Positions 8,021 through 17,545 are shown, numbered from the stretch's first letter. The stretch is DNA of 64,000 bases from Eubacteriales bacterium (GCA_030524745.1 JAUNGC010000018.1:1-64000), one strand, 5' to 3'. Notes: generated by a model not told the origin, from the letters alone. Numbers and translations: made by a program.

Positions 8021-9547
8021 GTGAGCGATTATATATTGGAAATGAAAAATATTACGAAAGAATTTCCGGGTGTGAAGGCCTTAAATGATGTCAATTTCAA
8101 AGTAAGGCGCGGGGAAATTCATTGTCTGGTCGGTGAAAACGGCGCAGGCAAATCCACACTGATGAAGGTACTGTCCGGCGTATATCATTATGGGACCTAT
8201 ACGGGAGATATTGTTTATAACGGTGAAGTACAGCAGTTTAAGTCAATTGCGGACAGTGAAGAAAAGGGAATTGCGATCATTTACCAGGAATTGGCGCTGG
8301 TTCCGGAATTGAGCGTATATGAGAACATCTTTTTCGGACATGAGATCATGAACGGCCGCACGATCGACTGGAATAAAACGATTGTGGAAGCGGCGAAGGT
8401 TCTTAAAAAGGTCCGGTTGAATATCGACCCTTCCACAAAAGTGAAAAATCTGGGCGTCGGCAATCAGCAGTTGGTGGAAATTGCGAAAGCGCTGAGTAAA
8501 AATGTAAAGCTGTTAATTCTGGATGAGCCGACAGCTTCGCTGAATGAGGACGACAGCCAGAATCTGCTGAAGTTAATCAGAGAATTGAAAGAACAGGGCG
8601 TGACCTGTATTATGATCTCCCATAAATTGAAGGAAATTATTGCGATAGCGGATACGATTACCGTTCTGCGCGACGGCGCTACCATATGCTCCATGGACGC
8701 TTCAAAGAAGACGGTTACCGAGGCGGAAATCATCAAGCATATGGTTGGAAGAGAAATCGACAACATATATCCGAAGCGGGAGAAGAAAAATATCGGAGAT
8801 ATATGTTTTGAAATAAAAGACTGGACCGTGGAGGATCCTGTCAAAGGCCGGGAGATTTTGCATCATGTCAATTTGAATGTAAGAAAGGGCGAAATCGTCG
8901 GTCTGCAGGGACTGATGGGAGCGGGAAGAACCGAACTGGCTATGAGTGTGTTCGGCAATCCGACGGGCTATAAGATACATTCCGGCGAACTGGTGCTGGA
9001 CGGAGAGGTGAAAAAATTCCGCAATCCGAAAGCGGCAATCGCAGCCGGCATAGCATATGTTTCCGAGGACCGGAAAGGAAACGGGTTGATTCTGATTCAG
9101 GACATTAAGTATAACAATTCCATTGCGAATCTGGAAGAACTGACGGAAGGACTGGCCATTAACGAAAATGAAGAGATTAAAGTGGCGAATTCCTATAAGG
9201 ATTCCATTAATATCAAGGCGCCTTCCATCATTCAGAAGGTCGGAAACTTAAGCGGCGGCAACCAGCAAAAGGTACAGCTTGCCAAGTGGCTGTTCGTCAA
9301 GCCGAAGGTTTTGATTCTGGATGAGCCGACCAGAGGAATTGACGTGGGTGCGAAATATGAGATCTATTCCCTGATGAATAAACTCGTGGAGCAGGGAATG
9401 AGCATTATTATGATATCTTCTGAACTGTCGGAAGTGTTGGGCATGAGCGACAGACTCTATGTAATGTCGGAAGGAACCATTACAGGGGAATTGTCGGCAG
9501 AAGAAGCAAGTGAAGAAAAAGTCATGAAGATGGCAATTCAATCATAG
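8021..9547 (+). CDS. Sugar ABC transporter ATP-binding protein (duplicated, XylG/MglA type)
   Basis: About 508 aa with two ABC domains. Domain 1 has Walker [10 protein letters not shown] and Walker [11 protein letters not shown], with a degenerate signature ([14 protein letters not shown]). Domain 2 (from about residue 265) has a weaker P-loop ([10 protein letters not shown]), an intact signature [13 protein letters not shown] and Walker [13 protein letters not shown]. This pattern is typical of monosaccharide importers. I take GTG at 8021 as the start because GGAGGT lies 6 bases in front of it. An in-frame ATG at 8003 would place that Shine-Dalgarno inside the gene. It energises uptake with the permease that begins 11 bases after the stop. 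Confidence 0.92.
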   Translation: MSDYILEMKNITKEFPGVKALNDVNFKVRRGEIHCLVGENGAGKSTLMKVLSGVYHYGTYTGDIVYNGEVQQFKSIADSEEKGIAIIYQELALVPELSVYENIFFGHEIMNGRTIDWNKTIVEAAKVLKKVRLNIDPSTKVKNLGVGNQQLVEIAKALSKNVKLLILDEPTASLNEDDSQNLLKLIRELKEQGVTCIMISHKLKEIIAIADTITVLRDGATICSMDASKKTVTEAEIIKHMVGREIDNIYPKREKKNIGDICFEIKDWTVEDPVKGREILHHVNLNVRKGEIVGLQGLMGAGRTELAMSVFGNPTGYKIHSGELVLDGEVKKFRNPKAAIAAGIAYVSEDRKGNGLILIQDIKYNNSIANLEELTEGLAINENEEIKVANSYKDSINIKAPSIIQKVGNLSGGNQQKVQLAKWLFVKPKVLILDEPTRGIDVGAKYEIYSLMNKLVEQGMSIIMISSELSEVLGMSDRLYVMSEGTITGELSAEEASEEKVMKMAIQS

Positions 9548-9558
9548 GAGGGATAGCA

Positions 9559-10785
9559 ATGGGAGAAAAAATTCAGGAAACGAATATGCCGCAGGAGACC
9601 GGAAAGGTTTCACTGGGAAAAGAACTGGCGATATTGGTAAAAACGAACATCAGAGATTATATGATGTATATTGCGCTTGTTGTCATCATGGCATTTTTTA
9701 CCTGGCAGACAAACGGGGGCTTCATTCAGGCGAGAAATATTTCCAATCTTATTAACCAGGCCGGATATGTTGCTGTGCTGGCCATCGGAATGACGATTAT
9801 CCTGATTTTGAAGCATATCGATCTGGCGATCGGTTACGTGGCGGGTTTCTGCGGCGCCGTCGCAGCGATCCTGATGACGCAGCGCGGCATGAGCGAATGG
9901 CTCGTCATACCGATCGTTTTGCTGATCGGCCTTGCGGTAGGTATGTATCAGGGCGTTCTTGTAACAAAGGTTGGCGTCCCGGCGTTTGTGACCACATTGG
10001 CAGGCCAGTTCATATTCCGGGGACTGCTGAATCTGACCCTGCAGAAAACCGGTACGATTATTGTGCCAAACAAGGGCTTCAATGCGCTTTCCAACGGATT
10101 TATACCGGATATTCCGGGACTGGATCTGGGGATACATGTGCTCACCGTCCTGATCGGCGTCGTTGCCGTTGTGCTGGTCGTAGTTTCGCAGGTTAAGGCA
10201 AGAAGGAACAGAATCAAATATAATTTCTCCGTGACTTCTGCACCGATCTTCGTATTTACGCTGGTAGCAATTTCCGCCATCATTATGGTTATTATATGGA
10301 TGCTGGCAAAGTATAACGGCATTCCGTGGACCGCAGTGATTGTCGGCGTGGTGCTGATTATTTATAATTTCATGCTCAATAAAACGAGATTGGGCCGCTA
10401 CATTTACGGTATCGGCGGCAACGATCAGGCGGCTGAACTCTCCGGCGTCAATGTAAAAGCCGTTACATTGTTTGCATTCTGCTCCATGGGTGTTCTGGCG
10501 GCGTTGGCCGGCATTCTTTATACGGCCAGACTGCAGTCCGCAACGCCTACGGCCGGTCTCGCATTTGAAATGGACGCAATCGCATCCTCATACATCGGCG
10601 GCGTCGCTGTAAGCGGCGGTATCGGTAAAGTGACCAACACCATCATCGGCGTGCTCGTTATCATGTCCCTGACAAACGGCATGAACCTGATGGGCGTGGA
10701 TATTTCTTATCAGTATATTGTAAAAGGTATTATTTTCATCATCGCGGTGGCGTTTGACGTCAGAAGCCGTAAGAGCGGAAAATAA
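9559..10785 (+). CDS. Sugar ABC transporter permease (XylH/GguB type)
   Basis: 408 aa hydrophobic protein of the BPD_transp_2 family with around ten membrane segments. GMTIILILKHIDLAIGYVAG and the cytoplasmic coupling region YGIGGNDQAAELSGVNV are characteristic. A central insert of charged residues (KARRNRIKYN) followed by extra helices matches the longer XylH-type permeases rather than RbsC. It is preceded by GGAGGG and follows the ATPase gene closely. It completes the importer fed by the lipoprotein at 6754. The last codons run into a 30-bp tandem repeat. Confidence 0.9.
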   Translation: MGEKIQETNMPQETGKVSLGKELAILVKTNIRDYMMYIALVVIMAFFTWQTNGGFIQARNISNLINQAGYVAVLAIGMTIILILKHIDLAIGYVAGFCGAVAAILMTQRGMSEWLVIPIVLLIGLAVGMYQGVLVTKVGVPAFVTTLAGQFIFRGLLNLTLQKTGTIIVPNKGFNALSNGFIPDIPGLDLGIHVLTVLIGVVAVVLVVVSQVKARRNRIKYNFSVTSAPIFVFTLVAISAIIMVIIWMLAKYNGIPWTAVIVGVVLIIYNFMLNKTRLGRYIYGIGGNDQAAELSGVNVKAVTLFAFCSMGVLAALAGILYTARLQSATPTAGLAFEMDAIASSYIGGVAVSGGIGKVTNTIIGVLVIMSLTNGMNLMGVDISYQYIVKGIIFIIAVAFDVRSRKSGK

Positions 10786-10834
10786 ATCGAAATACCCGGT
10801 AAAAACGGAAAATAGAACGAAATGCCCGGTAAAA
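10775..10834 (+). repeat. 30-bp tandem duplication across the permease stop codon
   Basis: Two adjacent 30-base units (10775-10804 and 10805-10834) differ at only a few positions. Each contains CGAAATRCCCGGTAAAA. The first unit includes the permease stop codon. Confidence 0.85.
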
Positions 10835-10837
10835 GCG

Positions 10838-10877
10838 GGGGACGGTACAAAGCTTTGTCTTTGCACCGTCCCCTTTT
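10838..10877 (+). terminator. Terminator of the sugar transport operon, probably bidirectional
   Basis: GGGGACGGT..CAAAG at 10838-10852 pairs with 10859-10873 with one mismatch and is followed by TTTT. It lies between convergent genes, so it could serve both. Confidence 0.85.
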
Positions 10878-10903
10878 GTAATAGAATTGCCGGATTTTAA
10901 ATT

Positions 10904-11912
10904 TCAGATCTGTCCGATCAGATATTCCTGCCGCCCTTCCCGTAAAAAGACCGGAAGCGTATCGAGCGGCGCAGCGATTTCATAAGTCTGTCCGCCGGCA
11001 TAGGTCCGACCGCTTCCCGCATGTACCCAGAAAGCGCCGGCGGGGAGATAAACCTGACGGCCCGCCGCTTTTTCGTGGCAGATGGGAGCGACTAAAATAT
11101 CGGGGCCGAATAAGAAGGAATCCGGAACGTCCCAGCAGGCCGGATCTTCGGGAAATTCATAGAACAGCGCGCGCATGACGGGACAGAAGGTTCCAAACTG
11201 GAACCAGCGGACCAAAAGTTCCCGGAAATTTTCATCCGCCGTTATGCCGCCGTGAAAGCCGCCGATGTCCGTGGTCCACCAGGGAATGCCGCTAAGCCCC
11301 ATATGGATGCCTGCGCAGATCTGTTTGCGGAAATCTTCGTAAGTCGACATAATGTCACCGGACCAGACCAGAGCGCCGTAGCGCTGGCTGCCCGCCCAGG
11401 CGCAGCGGATGAGATTCACGATGCCGGACTGACCGTTTGCCTGCTGTCCCTCATAAAAAAGGCGCGCATATTCCCGGGGATAAATATTGCCGGTTTCGGC
11501 CACCGCGCCTGCATGATAGCGGTAGTTTTCAAAGTCATAGCCTGTAAATTCCGGTTCGGCCTCGTCCAGCCAGAACGCTTTAATCCCCATATCGGCGTAA
11601 TTCTTTTTGCATTTTTCCCAGACATAATCCCTGGTGCGGGGATTGGTGGCGTCCATGAATACGTTGTTTCCGTGAAAAAGCATCTGCACATCGATGCCGG
11701 AATTGATTTTCACCAGCAGCCCCTGTTGCTTCATTTCTTCATAGTTCTCGCTGCGCCAGTCCACCTGCGGCCAGACGGAAACCATCGTACTCAATGTCGC
11801 TTAAAATGCGGGCGCGCACGCGCAGGCTGTCGGCGCCCCAGGGCGTGAGCATGACGGTCTCGCCGTCGTTGCGGAATAACAGGCTGCCGTCTTTTTCAGA
11901 AAAATATTTCAT
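10904..11912 (-). pseudogene. GH31 glycosidase (alpha-xylosidase/alpha-glucosidase type), internal deletion with frameshift
   Basis: The reading begins at ATG 11912 behind AGGAGG and gives a GH31-like N-terminus (MKYFSEKDGS..TPWGADSLRVRARILSDIE), but only about 41 residues match before the frame changes. That frame stops at 11739. The C-terminal part, in another frame from 11794 to 10904, is a good GH31 core: VSVWPQVDW, nucleophile region FWLDEAEPE (Asp77 of the fragment), acid/base Asp in WSGDI (147), WWTTDIGG. GH31 enzymes are usually 650-800 aa, so some 300-350 residues between the pieces are missing. The join lies near 11785-11795. Position next to a pentose-type importer suggests a former alpha-xylosidase (inference). 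It would not make an intact enzyme. Confidence 0.85.
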
Positions 11913-11977
11913 GGCGATCCTCCTGACGTTTTATAGTATTATAATAACAGAATATCCTGTTCCGGGGAGTTTTTTCT

Positions 11978-12006
11978 TTCACAATTTTGCCGTAAAGTAA
12001 TACAAT
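11978..12006 (+). promoter_or_regulatory. Candidate promoter of the TetM-like GTPase gene
   Basis: TTCACA at 11978-11983, a 17-base spacer and TACAAT at 12001-12006, in the gap between divergent genes. Confidence 0.5.
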
Positions 12007-12084
12007 CTTGATTATTGTGGGGAGAAGCTTTATAGTGAAAAAGAAGTTCCCTGAGGGATCAAACGGCAGAAAGGAAAATTCAGG

Positions 12085-14880
12085 ATGGAACGTACAACGG
12101 GAAATACCCCCGATAAACATATTTGCATTGGGCTGTTGGCACATGTGGACGCCGGGAAGACGACGCTGGCGGAAAGCATTTTATATAAAACGGGAAGCAT
12201 CCGGAAGCTGGGAAGGGTGGATCATCAGGATGCGTTTCTGGATACGGATGCCATGGAGAAGGCGAGAGGGATCACGATCTTTTCCAAGCAGGCGGCAGTT
12301 TCGCTGGGAGAATATGAGATCACGCTGCTCGATACGCCGGGACACGTGGACTTTTCGGCGGAAATGGAGCGGACGCTGCAGGTACTGGATTATGCGGTGC
12401 TTGTAATCAGCGGCGCGGACGGCGTGCAGGGACATGTGGAGACGCTTTGGCGGCTGCTTTTGCGGTATCAGATTCCGGTTTTTTTGTTCATCAATAAGAT
12501 GGACCAGACGGGAACGGACGCGAAAAAACTCATGAAGGAACTGCAGGACAGGCTGGATAGCAGGTGTATCGATTTTTCCCTGGCGTTAAACGGCGCGCGG
12601 CAGAGCGCCGAAGCGGCCGGACGGCAGGAATTTTATGAGAATCTTGCCGTGTGCGACGAGGCGTTGATGGAGAAATATCTGGACGGACAGCAGATCACGG
12701 CGCAGGATATCCAAAACCTGATCGCAGAGCGCAAGGCGTTTCCCTGCTTTTTCGGCTCTGCGCTGAAGGTGACGGGCGTGGAGGAATTTCTGCAGGGGCT
12801 GGAAACGTATATGAAACCGCCGGTTTATCCGGAAACCTTCGGCGCGCGGGTGTTCAAAATTTCCAGAGACGAGCAGGGAAAGCGGCTGACCCATATGAAG
12901 ATCACCGGCGGATGTCTGAAAGCGAAAATGATGCTGGAAGGCCCCAAAAAGGGAGCCGGCGAAGGGGAAAAATGGGAAGAAAAAGCCGATCAGCTACGGC
13001 TTTATTCCGGGGCCGGATATAAAGGACTGCAGGAAGCGCAGGCCGGAAGCATCTGTGCGGTGACGGGTCTGACGGAGACCTTTGCCGGACAGGGACTGGG
13101 GGCGGAAACGGAACCGGTGATACCGGTGCTGGAGCCGGTTTTGACGTACCGGATTGTGCTCCCGGCGGATTGCGATGTTCACAGCATGTATACAAAGCTG
13201 AAGCAATTGGAGGAAGAGGAGCCGGAACTTTCCGTTGTCTGGCAGGAAGCTGCCGACGAAATCCATGTGCAGATCATGGGAGAAGTGCAGACCGAGATTT
13301 TAAAGAACCAGATTCAGCAGCGGTTTGGCGTATCGGTGGAATTCGGGGCAGGAAGCATCGTATATAAGGAAACCATTGCGGACGTCGCAGAGGGAGTGGG
13401 ACATTTTGAACCGCTGCGCCATTACGCGGAGGTGCATCTTTTGCTGGAACCGCTGGAACCGGGATCGGGCCTGCAGTTTGCGTCCCGCTGCAGCGAAGAT
13501 GTGCTGGATAAGAATTGGCAGCGGCTGGTATTGACGCATCTGGAAGAAAAGAAGCATAAAGGAGTGCTCACCGGAGCGGAGATTACGGATATGAAAATCA
13601 CGCTGGCGGCGGGGCGCGCCCATCTGAAACATACGGAAGGCGGGGATTTCAGGCAGGCCACATACCGGGCGGTCCGTCACGGACTGATGCGGGCGAAGAG
13701 CGTGCTTTTGGAGCCGGTTTATGCGTTCCGTCTGGAAGTGCCTTTGGAAAATGTTGGCAGGGCCATGACCGATATTCAGAAAATGTACGGAACCTGTTCC
13801 CAGCCGCAGACGGAAGGGGCAATTTCCATATTGACCGGCTGCGCGCCGGTGGCGACGATGGGCGGCTATCAGACGGAAGTGACGGCTTATACGAAGGGCC
13901 GGGGAAAGCTGAATTGTACGCTGCAGGGGTATGAACCCTGTCACAATGCCGAAGAAGTGATCGCCGCCGCCGCGTATGATCCGGAGACGGATCTTTCCAA
14001 TCCGGCGGATTCCGTTTTCTGCGCGCACGGGGCCGGTTTTGTGGTGCCCTGGGATCAGGTGGAAGAATACATGCATCTGGAAAGCTGTCTTGCGCCGAAA
14101 GCATCGGAGGAAGAGGAACTTGAACAGGCCGCGCAAAAGGCAAAGCGCCTGGCGGAAGGAAGGCGAAGAGGAGAAGTTGCGCTGCCGGAAGGGGTGAGCA
14201 ACGAGGAACTGGAAGAAATTTTTGCCCGTACCTTCGGAGCAAACAAAAAGGAGCGCAGCGGCTATAAAAAAAGCCGCGCGGAAATCCATGTATGGGGGAA
14301 ACAGGCGGATACGCCCCATATTCACAGTGGAAAAAAGAAGGAGAATGTGGAAGAATACCTGTTGGTGGACGGTTATAACATCATTTTTGCCTGGGAAGAT
14401 TTGCGCGAACTGTCGAAGGTCAATATTGAAAGCGCCAGAAATAAGCTGATGGATGTTTTATCCAATTACCAGGGCTTTCATCAATGTGTGGTCATTCTGG
14501 TTTTTGACGCATACCGTGTGGAAGGCGGTCAGGGAAGCGTGCAGAAGTATCACAATATCGATGTGGTTTTCACCAAAGAAGCGGAAACCGCCGACCAGTA
14601 TATCGAAAAGACGGCCCATAAACTGGGGCGGCAATACCGCGTTACGGTGGCCACTTCGGATGCGCTGGAGCAGGTAATCATTTACGGACAGGGGGCGCGC
14701 AGGCTTTCCGCCCGGGAATTGCTGGAAGAAGTACAGCAGACGCAGGCGCAGATCCGGGACGTCTGGGAACAAAGGCGCAAAGATACGAAAAACTATCTTT
14801 TTGACCATTTGCCCAAAGAACTGGAACAAATGATGGAGGACGTGCGGCTGGGAAAGTATGAAAGGAAAGAGACGGAATAA
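12085..14880 (+). CDS. TetM-like translational GTPase fused to a C-terminal NYN (YacP-like) domain
   Basis: 931 aa. The first 650-700 residues follow EF-G/TetM: G1 AHVDAGKTT (19-27), G2 RGITI (61-65), G3 DTPGH (83-87), G4 NKMDQ (about 137), domain II, and EF-G-like domains III-V. From about residue 755 comes a second module, LLVDGYNIIFAWEDL, then ILVFDAYRVEGG and TADQYIEKTA, the acidic pattern of NYN/PIN-type YacP (Rae1) ribosome-associated endoribonucleases. A basic linker (about 700-750) joins them. Known TetM/TetO proteins are about 640 aa and lack this tail. It may act on stalled or drug-bound ribosomes and cut the mRNA (inference); tetracycline resistance is not shown. It starts at ATG with AAGGAAA upstream. 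Confidence 0.85.
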   Translation: MERTTGNTPDKHICIGLLAHVDAGKTTLAESILYKTGSIRKLGRVDHQDAFLDTDAMEKARGITIFSKQAAVSLGEYEITLLDTPGHVDFSAEMERTLQVLDYAVLVISGADGVQGHVETLWRLLLRYQIPVFLFINKMDQTGTDAKKLMKELQDRLDSRCIDFSLALNGARQSAEAAGRQEFYENLAVCDEALMEKYLDGQQITAQDIQNLIAERKAFPCFFGSALKVTGVEEFLQGLETYMKPPVYPETFGARVFKISRDEQGKRLTHMKITGGCLKAKMMLEGPKKGAGEGEKWEEKADQLRLYSGAGYKGLQEAQAGSICAVTGLTETFAGQGLGAETEPVIPVLEPVLTYRIVLPADCDVHSMYTKLKQLEEEEPELSVVWQEAADEIHVQIMGEVQTEILKNQIQQRFGVSVEFGAGSIVYKETIADVAEGVGHFEPLRHYAEVHLLLEPLEPGSGLQFASRCSEDVLDKNWQRLVLTHLEEKKHKGVLTGAEITDMKITLAAGRAHLKHTEGGDFRQATYRAVRHGLMRAKSVLLEPVYAFRLEVPLENVGRAMTDIQKMYGTCSQPQTEGAISILTGCAPVATMGGYQTEVTAYTKGRGKLNCTLQGYEPCHNAEEVIAAAAYDPETDLSNPADSVFCAHGAGFVVPWDQVEEYMHLESCLAPKASEEEELEQAAQKAKRLAEGRRRGEVALPEGVSNEELEEIFARTFGANKKERSGYKKSRAEIHVWGKQADTPHIHSGKKKENVEEYLLVDGYNIIFAWEDLRELSKVNIESARNKLMDVLSNYQGFHQCVVILVFDAYRVEGGQGSVQKYHNIDVVFTKEAETADQYIEKTAHKLGRQYRVTVATSDALEQVIIYGQGARRLSARELLEEVQQTQAQIRDVWEQRRKDTKNYLFDHLPKELEQMMEDVRLGKYERKETE

Positions 14881-14942
14881 GAACATCAGAACTGCAAAAT
14901 AAAACAAAAAAAACACATTTCCTGATCTTGTCATATGAAAAG

Positions 14943-14972
14943 GTTTTCATTAAAATGAAAACATGATATAAT
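14943..14972 (+). promoter_or_regulatory. MATE gene promoter with a palindrome over the -35 region
   Basis: GTTTTCATT at 14943-14951 pairs perfectly with AATGAAAAC at 14954-14962. TATAAT lies at 14967-14972 and the -35 position (TTTTCA, 14944-14949) falls inside the palindrome. This is the layout of a repressor operator. Confidence 0.6.
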
Positions 14973-15047
14973 GGATAAGAAATCTCCTATAGAATTGAAC
15001 AAAGAAAGGAAGAAAGTCCGCTTCGGCGGACGAAGGGTGAATTCAGG

Positions 15048-16493
15048 ATGTGGTTCCACAGACGCGAACAGAATGAGGCGGGAGAGAAAAGCGGAAGGAG
15101 TTTCGGACTGATCAGGGAAGGTTCCCGGATAGACCGCTTGTTTGACCGGCAGTTTGGCAGTACGATGTTCGATTGGAGACAGATTTTTTCCATGCTGATT
15201 CCGTTGATCATGGATTCTTTTTTTGTATCTCTGATGAGCATGCTCTCCACAGCCATGATCAGCAGTTCCAGCCAGGAGTCGGTTTCAGCGGTCAGCCTGG
15301 TGACGCCGCTGTATATGATGATCTATGCCGTGTTCAATGCGATTTCGGCGGGCGGTACCGTGGTGGTTGCCCAGTTTAAGGGGCGGGGCGAAGAAGAAAA
15401 AATGAAGCTGGCGGCCGGACAGCTTATGCTGGCGACCCCGTTGTCGGCAATTGTCGCATGTATTGTTTTGGTTACTTTTTCCAATCCTCTTGTCCATTTG
15501 ATGTACAACGGAATGGAAGAGGCCGTGCTGGTGAAAGCGGAGCAATATCTGATCGGCATTGCAATTTCCATGATTTTTCTTGCGGTATATATGAGCGGAT
15601 TTGCGGTGTTCCGCGGACTGGGGGAGACAAAGATCTGCCTTCGTCTGACGGTCATCATAAACCTGCTTCATTTTGTGGCGAGTTTTGTATTTATCAATTT
15701 GATGCGGCTGGATATTCTGGGAAGCGTGCTGTCGCTGAATCTTGCCCGCGTGGTGGGCGGTTTTGCCGCGGTGTGGATGCTGCTGTCTCCCAGGAGTATT
15801 CTGCGCGTGCAGGCGAGGCATATTTTTCATGTGGATTGGACAATTTTAAAAGAGGTCTTCCGCATCGGCGTGCCTTTCGGGATGGAGCAGGTTTTCATGA
15901 ACGGTGGAACCATGCTGGTACAGGTTTATATGGCGAAGCTGGGAACGGTGAGCGTAGCGGCCAATGCGGTTGCAAATTCCGCATTCATGCTGTTATATGC
16001 GGCGCCCATTGCGGCGTGCAATCTGGCGGTGACGGTGGTGGGACAGTGTATCGGCGCAAAGGACAAGGCGCTTGCGCGCCGTTACGGAAAGAGCATGATT
16101 GTGTTATGCACCGGACTGGTCGTACTGTCCCTGCTGATACTGATGCCTTTGATGCCTTTTGTTCTGAAGCTGTACGGCGCGCCGGATGAGACGCTTTCCC
16201 TGATTTATGTGGTGCTGGGAATTTCGGCGGTGTGCATGCCGTTTTTCTGGCCGTCTTCCAATGGAATGCCCTATGTCATGCGGGCGGCGGGAGACGCGGC
16301 GTTTTCTTCCTATTTTTCTTTGATTACCATGTGGGTGATCCGTGTGGGATTGGGGTATCTGGCGGCGATTCCGATGGGGTTTGGCCTGCCGGGCGTATGG
16401 ATGACTATGTGTCTGGAATGGGCCGTGCGGACGGCGGTGTTCTGGAAGCGGTTTCAGGGTGAGAAATGGCTGGCGCATTATAAGGAAGTGTGA
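15048..16493 (+). CDS. MATE family efflux transporter
   Basis: 481 aa, 12 predicted membrane segments in two halves. FDWRQIFSMLIPLIMDSFF, VAQFKGRGEEEK, VPFGMEQVFMNGG and VGQCIGAKDKA are MatE (PF01554) landmarks, and the conserved Gln-containing loops of both halves are visible. The long hydrophilic N-terminus (about 45 residues) before the first helix is unusual, and a later in-frame ATG (15165) could be the true start. The family exports drugs or cationic metabolites using Na+ or H+ gradients. The promoter has an operator-like palindrome, so the gene may be inducible. It follows the TetM-like gene but has its own promoter. Confidence 0.9.
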   Translation: MWFHRREQNEAGEKSGRSFGLIREGSRIDRLFDRQFGSTMFDWRQIFSMLIPLIMDSFFVSLMSMLSTAMISSSSQESVSAVSLVTPLYMMIYAVFNAISAGGTVVVAQFKGRGEEEKMKLAAGQLMLATPLSAIVACIVLVTFSNPLVHLMYNGMEEAVLVKAEQYLIGIAISMIFLAVYMSGFAVFRGLGETKICLRLTVIINLLHFVASFVFINLMRLDILGSVLSLNLARVVGGFAAVWMLLSPRSILRVQARHIFHVDWTILKEVFRIGVPFGMEQVFMNGGTMLVQVYMAKLGTVSVAANAVANSAFMLLYAAPIAACNLAVTVVGQCIGAKDKALARRYGKSMIVLCTGLVVLSLLILMPLMPFVLKLYGAPDETLSLIYVVLGISAVCMPFFWPSSNGMPYVMRAAGDAAFSSYFSLITMWVIRVGLGYLAAIPMGFGLPGVWMTMCLEWAVRTAVFWKRFQGEKWLAHYKEV

Positions 16494-16505
16494 ATTTGTT
16501 TTAGG

Positions 16506-16535
16506 TTGACGTTTCAGGGCAGAGTGGACTATAAT
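16506..16535 (+). promoter_or_regulatory. Sigma-A promoter of the RelA/SpoT-domain gene
   Basis: TTGACG at 16506-16511, an 18-base spacer and TATAAT at 16530-16535. The expected transcript start near 16542 is only 10 bases before the ATG at 16552, which favours the GTG at 16612. Confidence 0.7.
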
Positions 16536-16553
16536 AGGAAGCGGAAAGACAAT

Positions 16554-16588
16554 GAGGTCAGGGATTACGATTTGTAGTTCCTGGCCTC
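16554..16588 (+). promoter_or_regulatory. Leader hairpin ahead of the RelA/SpoT-domain gene
   Basis: GAGGTCAGG at 16554-16562 pairs with CCTGGCCTC at 16580-16588 (one G-U), with a 17-base loop. It lies in the mRNA leader if translation begins at 16612. Confidence 0.45.
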
Positions 16589-16611
16589 TTAAGCTGTATG
16601 GGGGCATCATC

Positions 16612-17523
16612 GTGTTTTTAGAAAAAGAAGCATTCCTGAAAAAGTTTGCGATCACCAGAGAGCAGTTTGCGGAAGCAGATCTTTCCTGGGAGGAATTATG
16701 CGCGATCGCGGAAGATTATGCGGCGCGGCTGGACGGATTTTATGAAGTCCGGGATCTGTTTTTGAAGGAATTTATTGAGAATCAGGAGGAGAAGACGGGT
16801 CTGCATTCTTACCGGACCAGAATCAAAACGCCGGAACATCTGGTGGAGAAGATCATCCGCCGGCGGGTGGAAAACTATCTGAAGTATAAGGATTTAAACC
16901 GGGAGAATTATCTGAAATTCGTGACGGACATCATCGGCTTTCGGGGGCTGTTGCTCTATCGGGAGGACTGGGTGATTTTTCATAAGCATCTGCTCTCCCA
17001 TTTTGAAAACAGGCCGGAGTGGTATGTGCATAACTGCCTGCGGGATTTTGACGGAAGCAGGGACCGGTATATGGTGGAAGCGCCCAAGGTGCACATGCGG
17101 CCGGGTGACTTCGGAGACATTTATGCGGACTGGATTGCCAGCGACAACATTTACGATCAGAAGTATTACCGCAGCGTGCATTACATATTGAAGTATCGCG
17201 GCGCTTATCTGGAGATTCAGGTGAGGACGCTGTTTGAAGAGGGATGGGGAGAGATCGATCATCATATTCTCTATCCTTATAAGAAGCAGGATCCGATGCT
17301 GACGGAATTTTCGGAACTGTTAAACCGCCTTGCGGGTATGGGCGATGAGATGGCGTCTTTTTACCGCAGGCTTCAGAATGTGCCGGATGAAGCGTTCCAG
17401 GGAAAGAAGAGCATGGTGGACGCGCGTCGGGAATATGAACATTATAAGGAGCAGGCGGACAGAGTCAGGCTGGATGAGATCGAGACGGTGGGCGATGCGA
17501 TTCACACCGTAATTTCCCGGTAG
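16612..17523 (+). CDS. RelA/SpoT-domain protein ((p)ppGpp synthetase-like)
   Basis: About 303 aa from GTG 16612 (an ATG at 16552 would add 20 poorly coding residues). The RelA_SpoT synthetase region shows YRTRIKTPEHLVEKI, DIIGFRGLL, YYRSVHYILKYRGAYLEIQ, then QVRTLFEEGWGEIDH, which includes the catalytic Glu of the EIQVRT motif. There is no HD hydrolase and no TGS/ACT tail, so it is a small alarmone-synthetase type, though with a longer N-terminus than RelP/RelQ. It likely transfers pyrophosphate from ATP to GDP/GTP. It heads a group with two small unknown genes and an MFS transporter. Confidence 0.82.
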   Translation: MFLEKEAFLKKFAITREQFAEADLSWEELCAIAEDYAARLDGFYEVRDLFLKEFIENQEEKTGLHSYRTRIKTPEHLVEKIIRRRVENYLKYKDLNRENYLKFVTDIIGFRGLLLYREDWVIFHKHLLSHFENRPEWYVHNCLRDFDGSRDRYMVEAPKVHMRPGDFGDIYADWIASDNIYDQKYYRSVHYILKYRGAYLEIQVRTLFEEGWGEIDHHILYPYKKQDPMLTEFSELLNRLAGMGDEMASFYRRLQNVPDEAFQGKKSMVDARREYEHYKEQADRVRLDEIETVGDAIHTVISR

Positions 17524-17545
17524 CCGGGGGAAAGGCGGGAGAGTT

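Noticed and set aside
12085-14880. Tetracycline resistance gene
   Set aside because: The GTPase part is TetM-like, but the long extra domain and overall divergence point to a housekeeping or rescue relative. No mobile element surrounds it.
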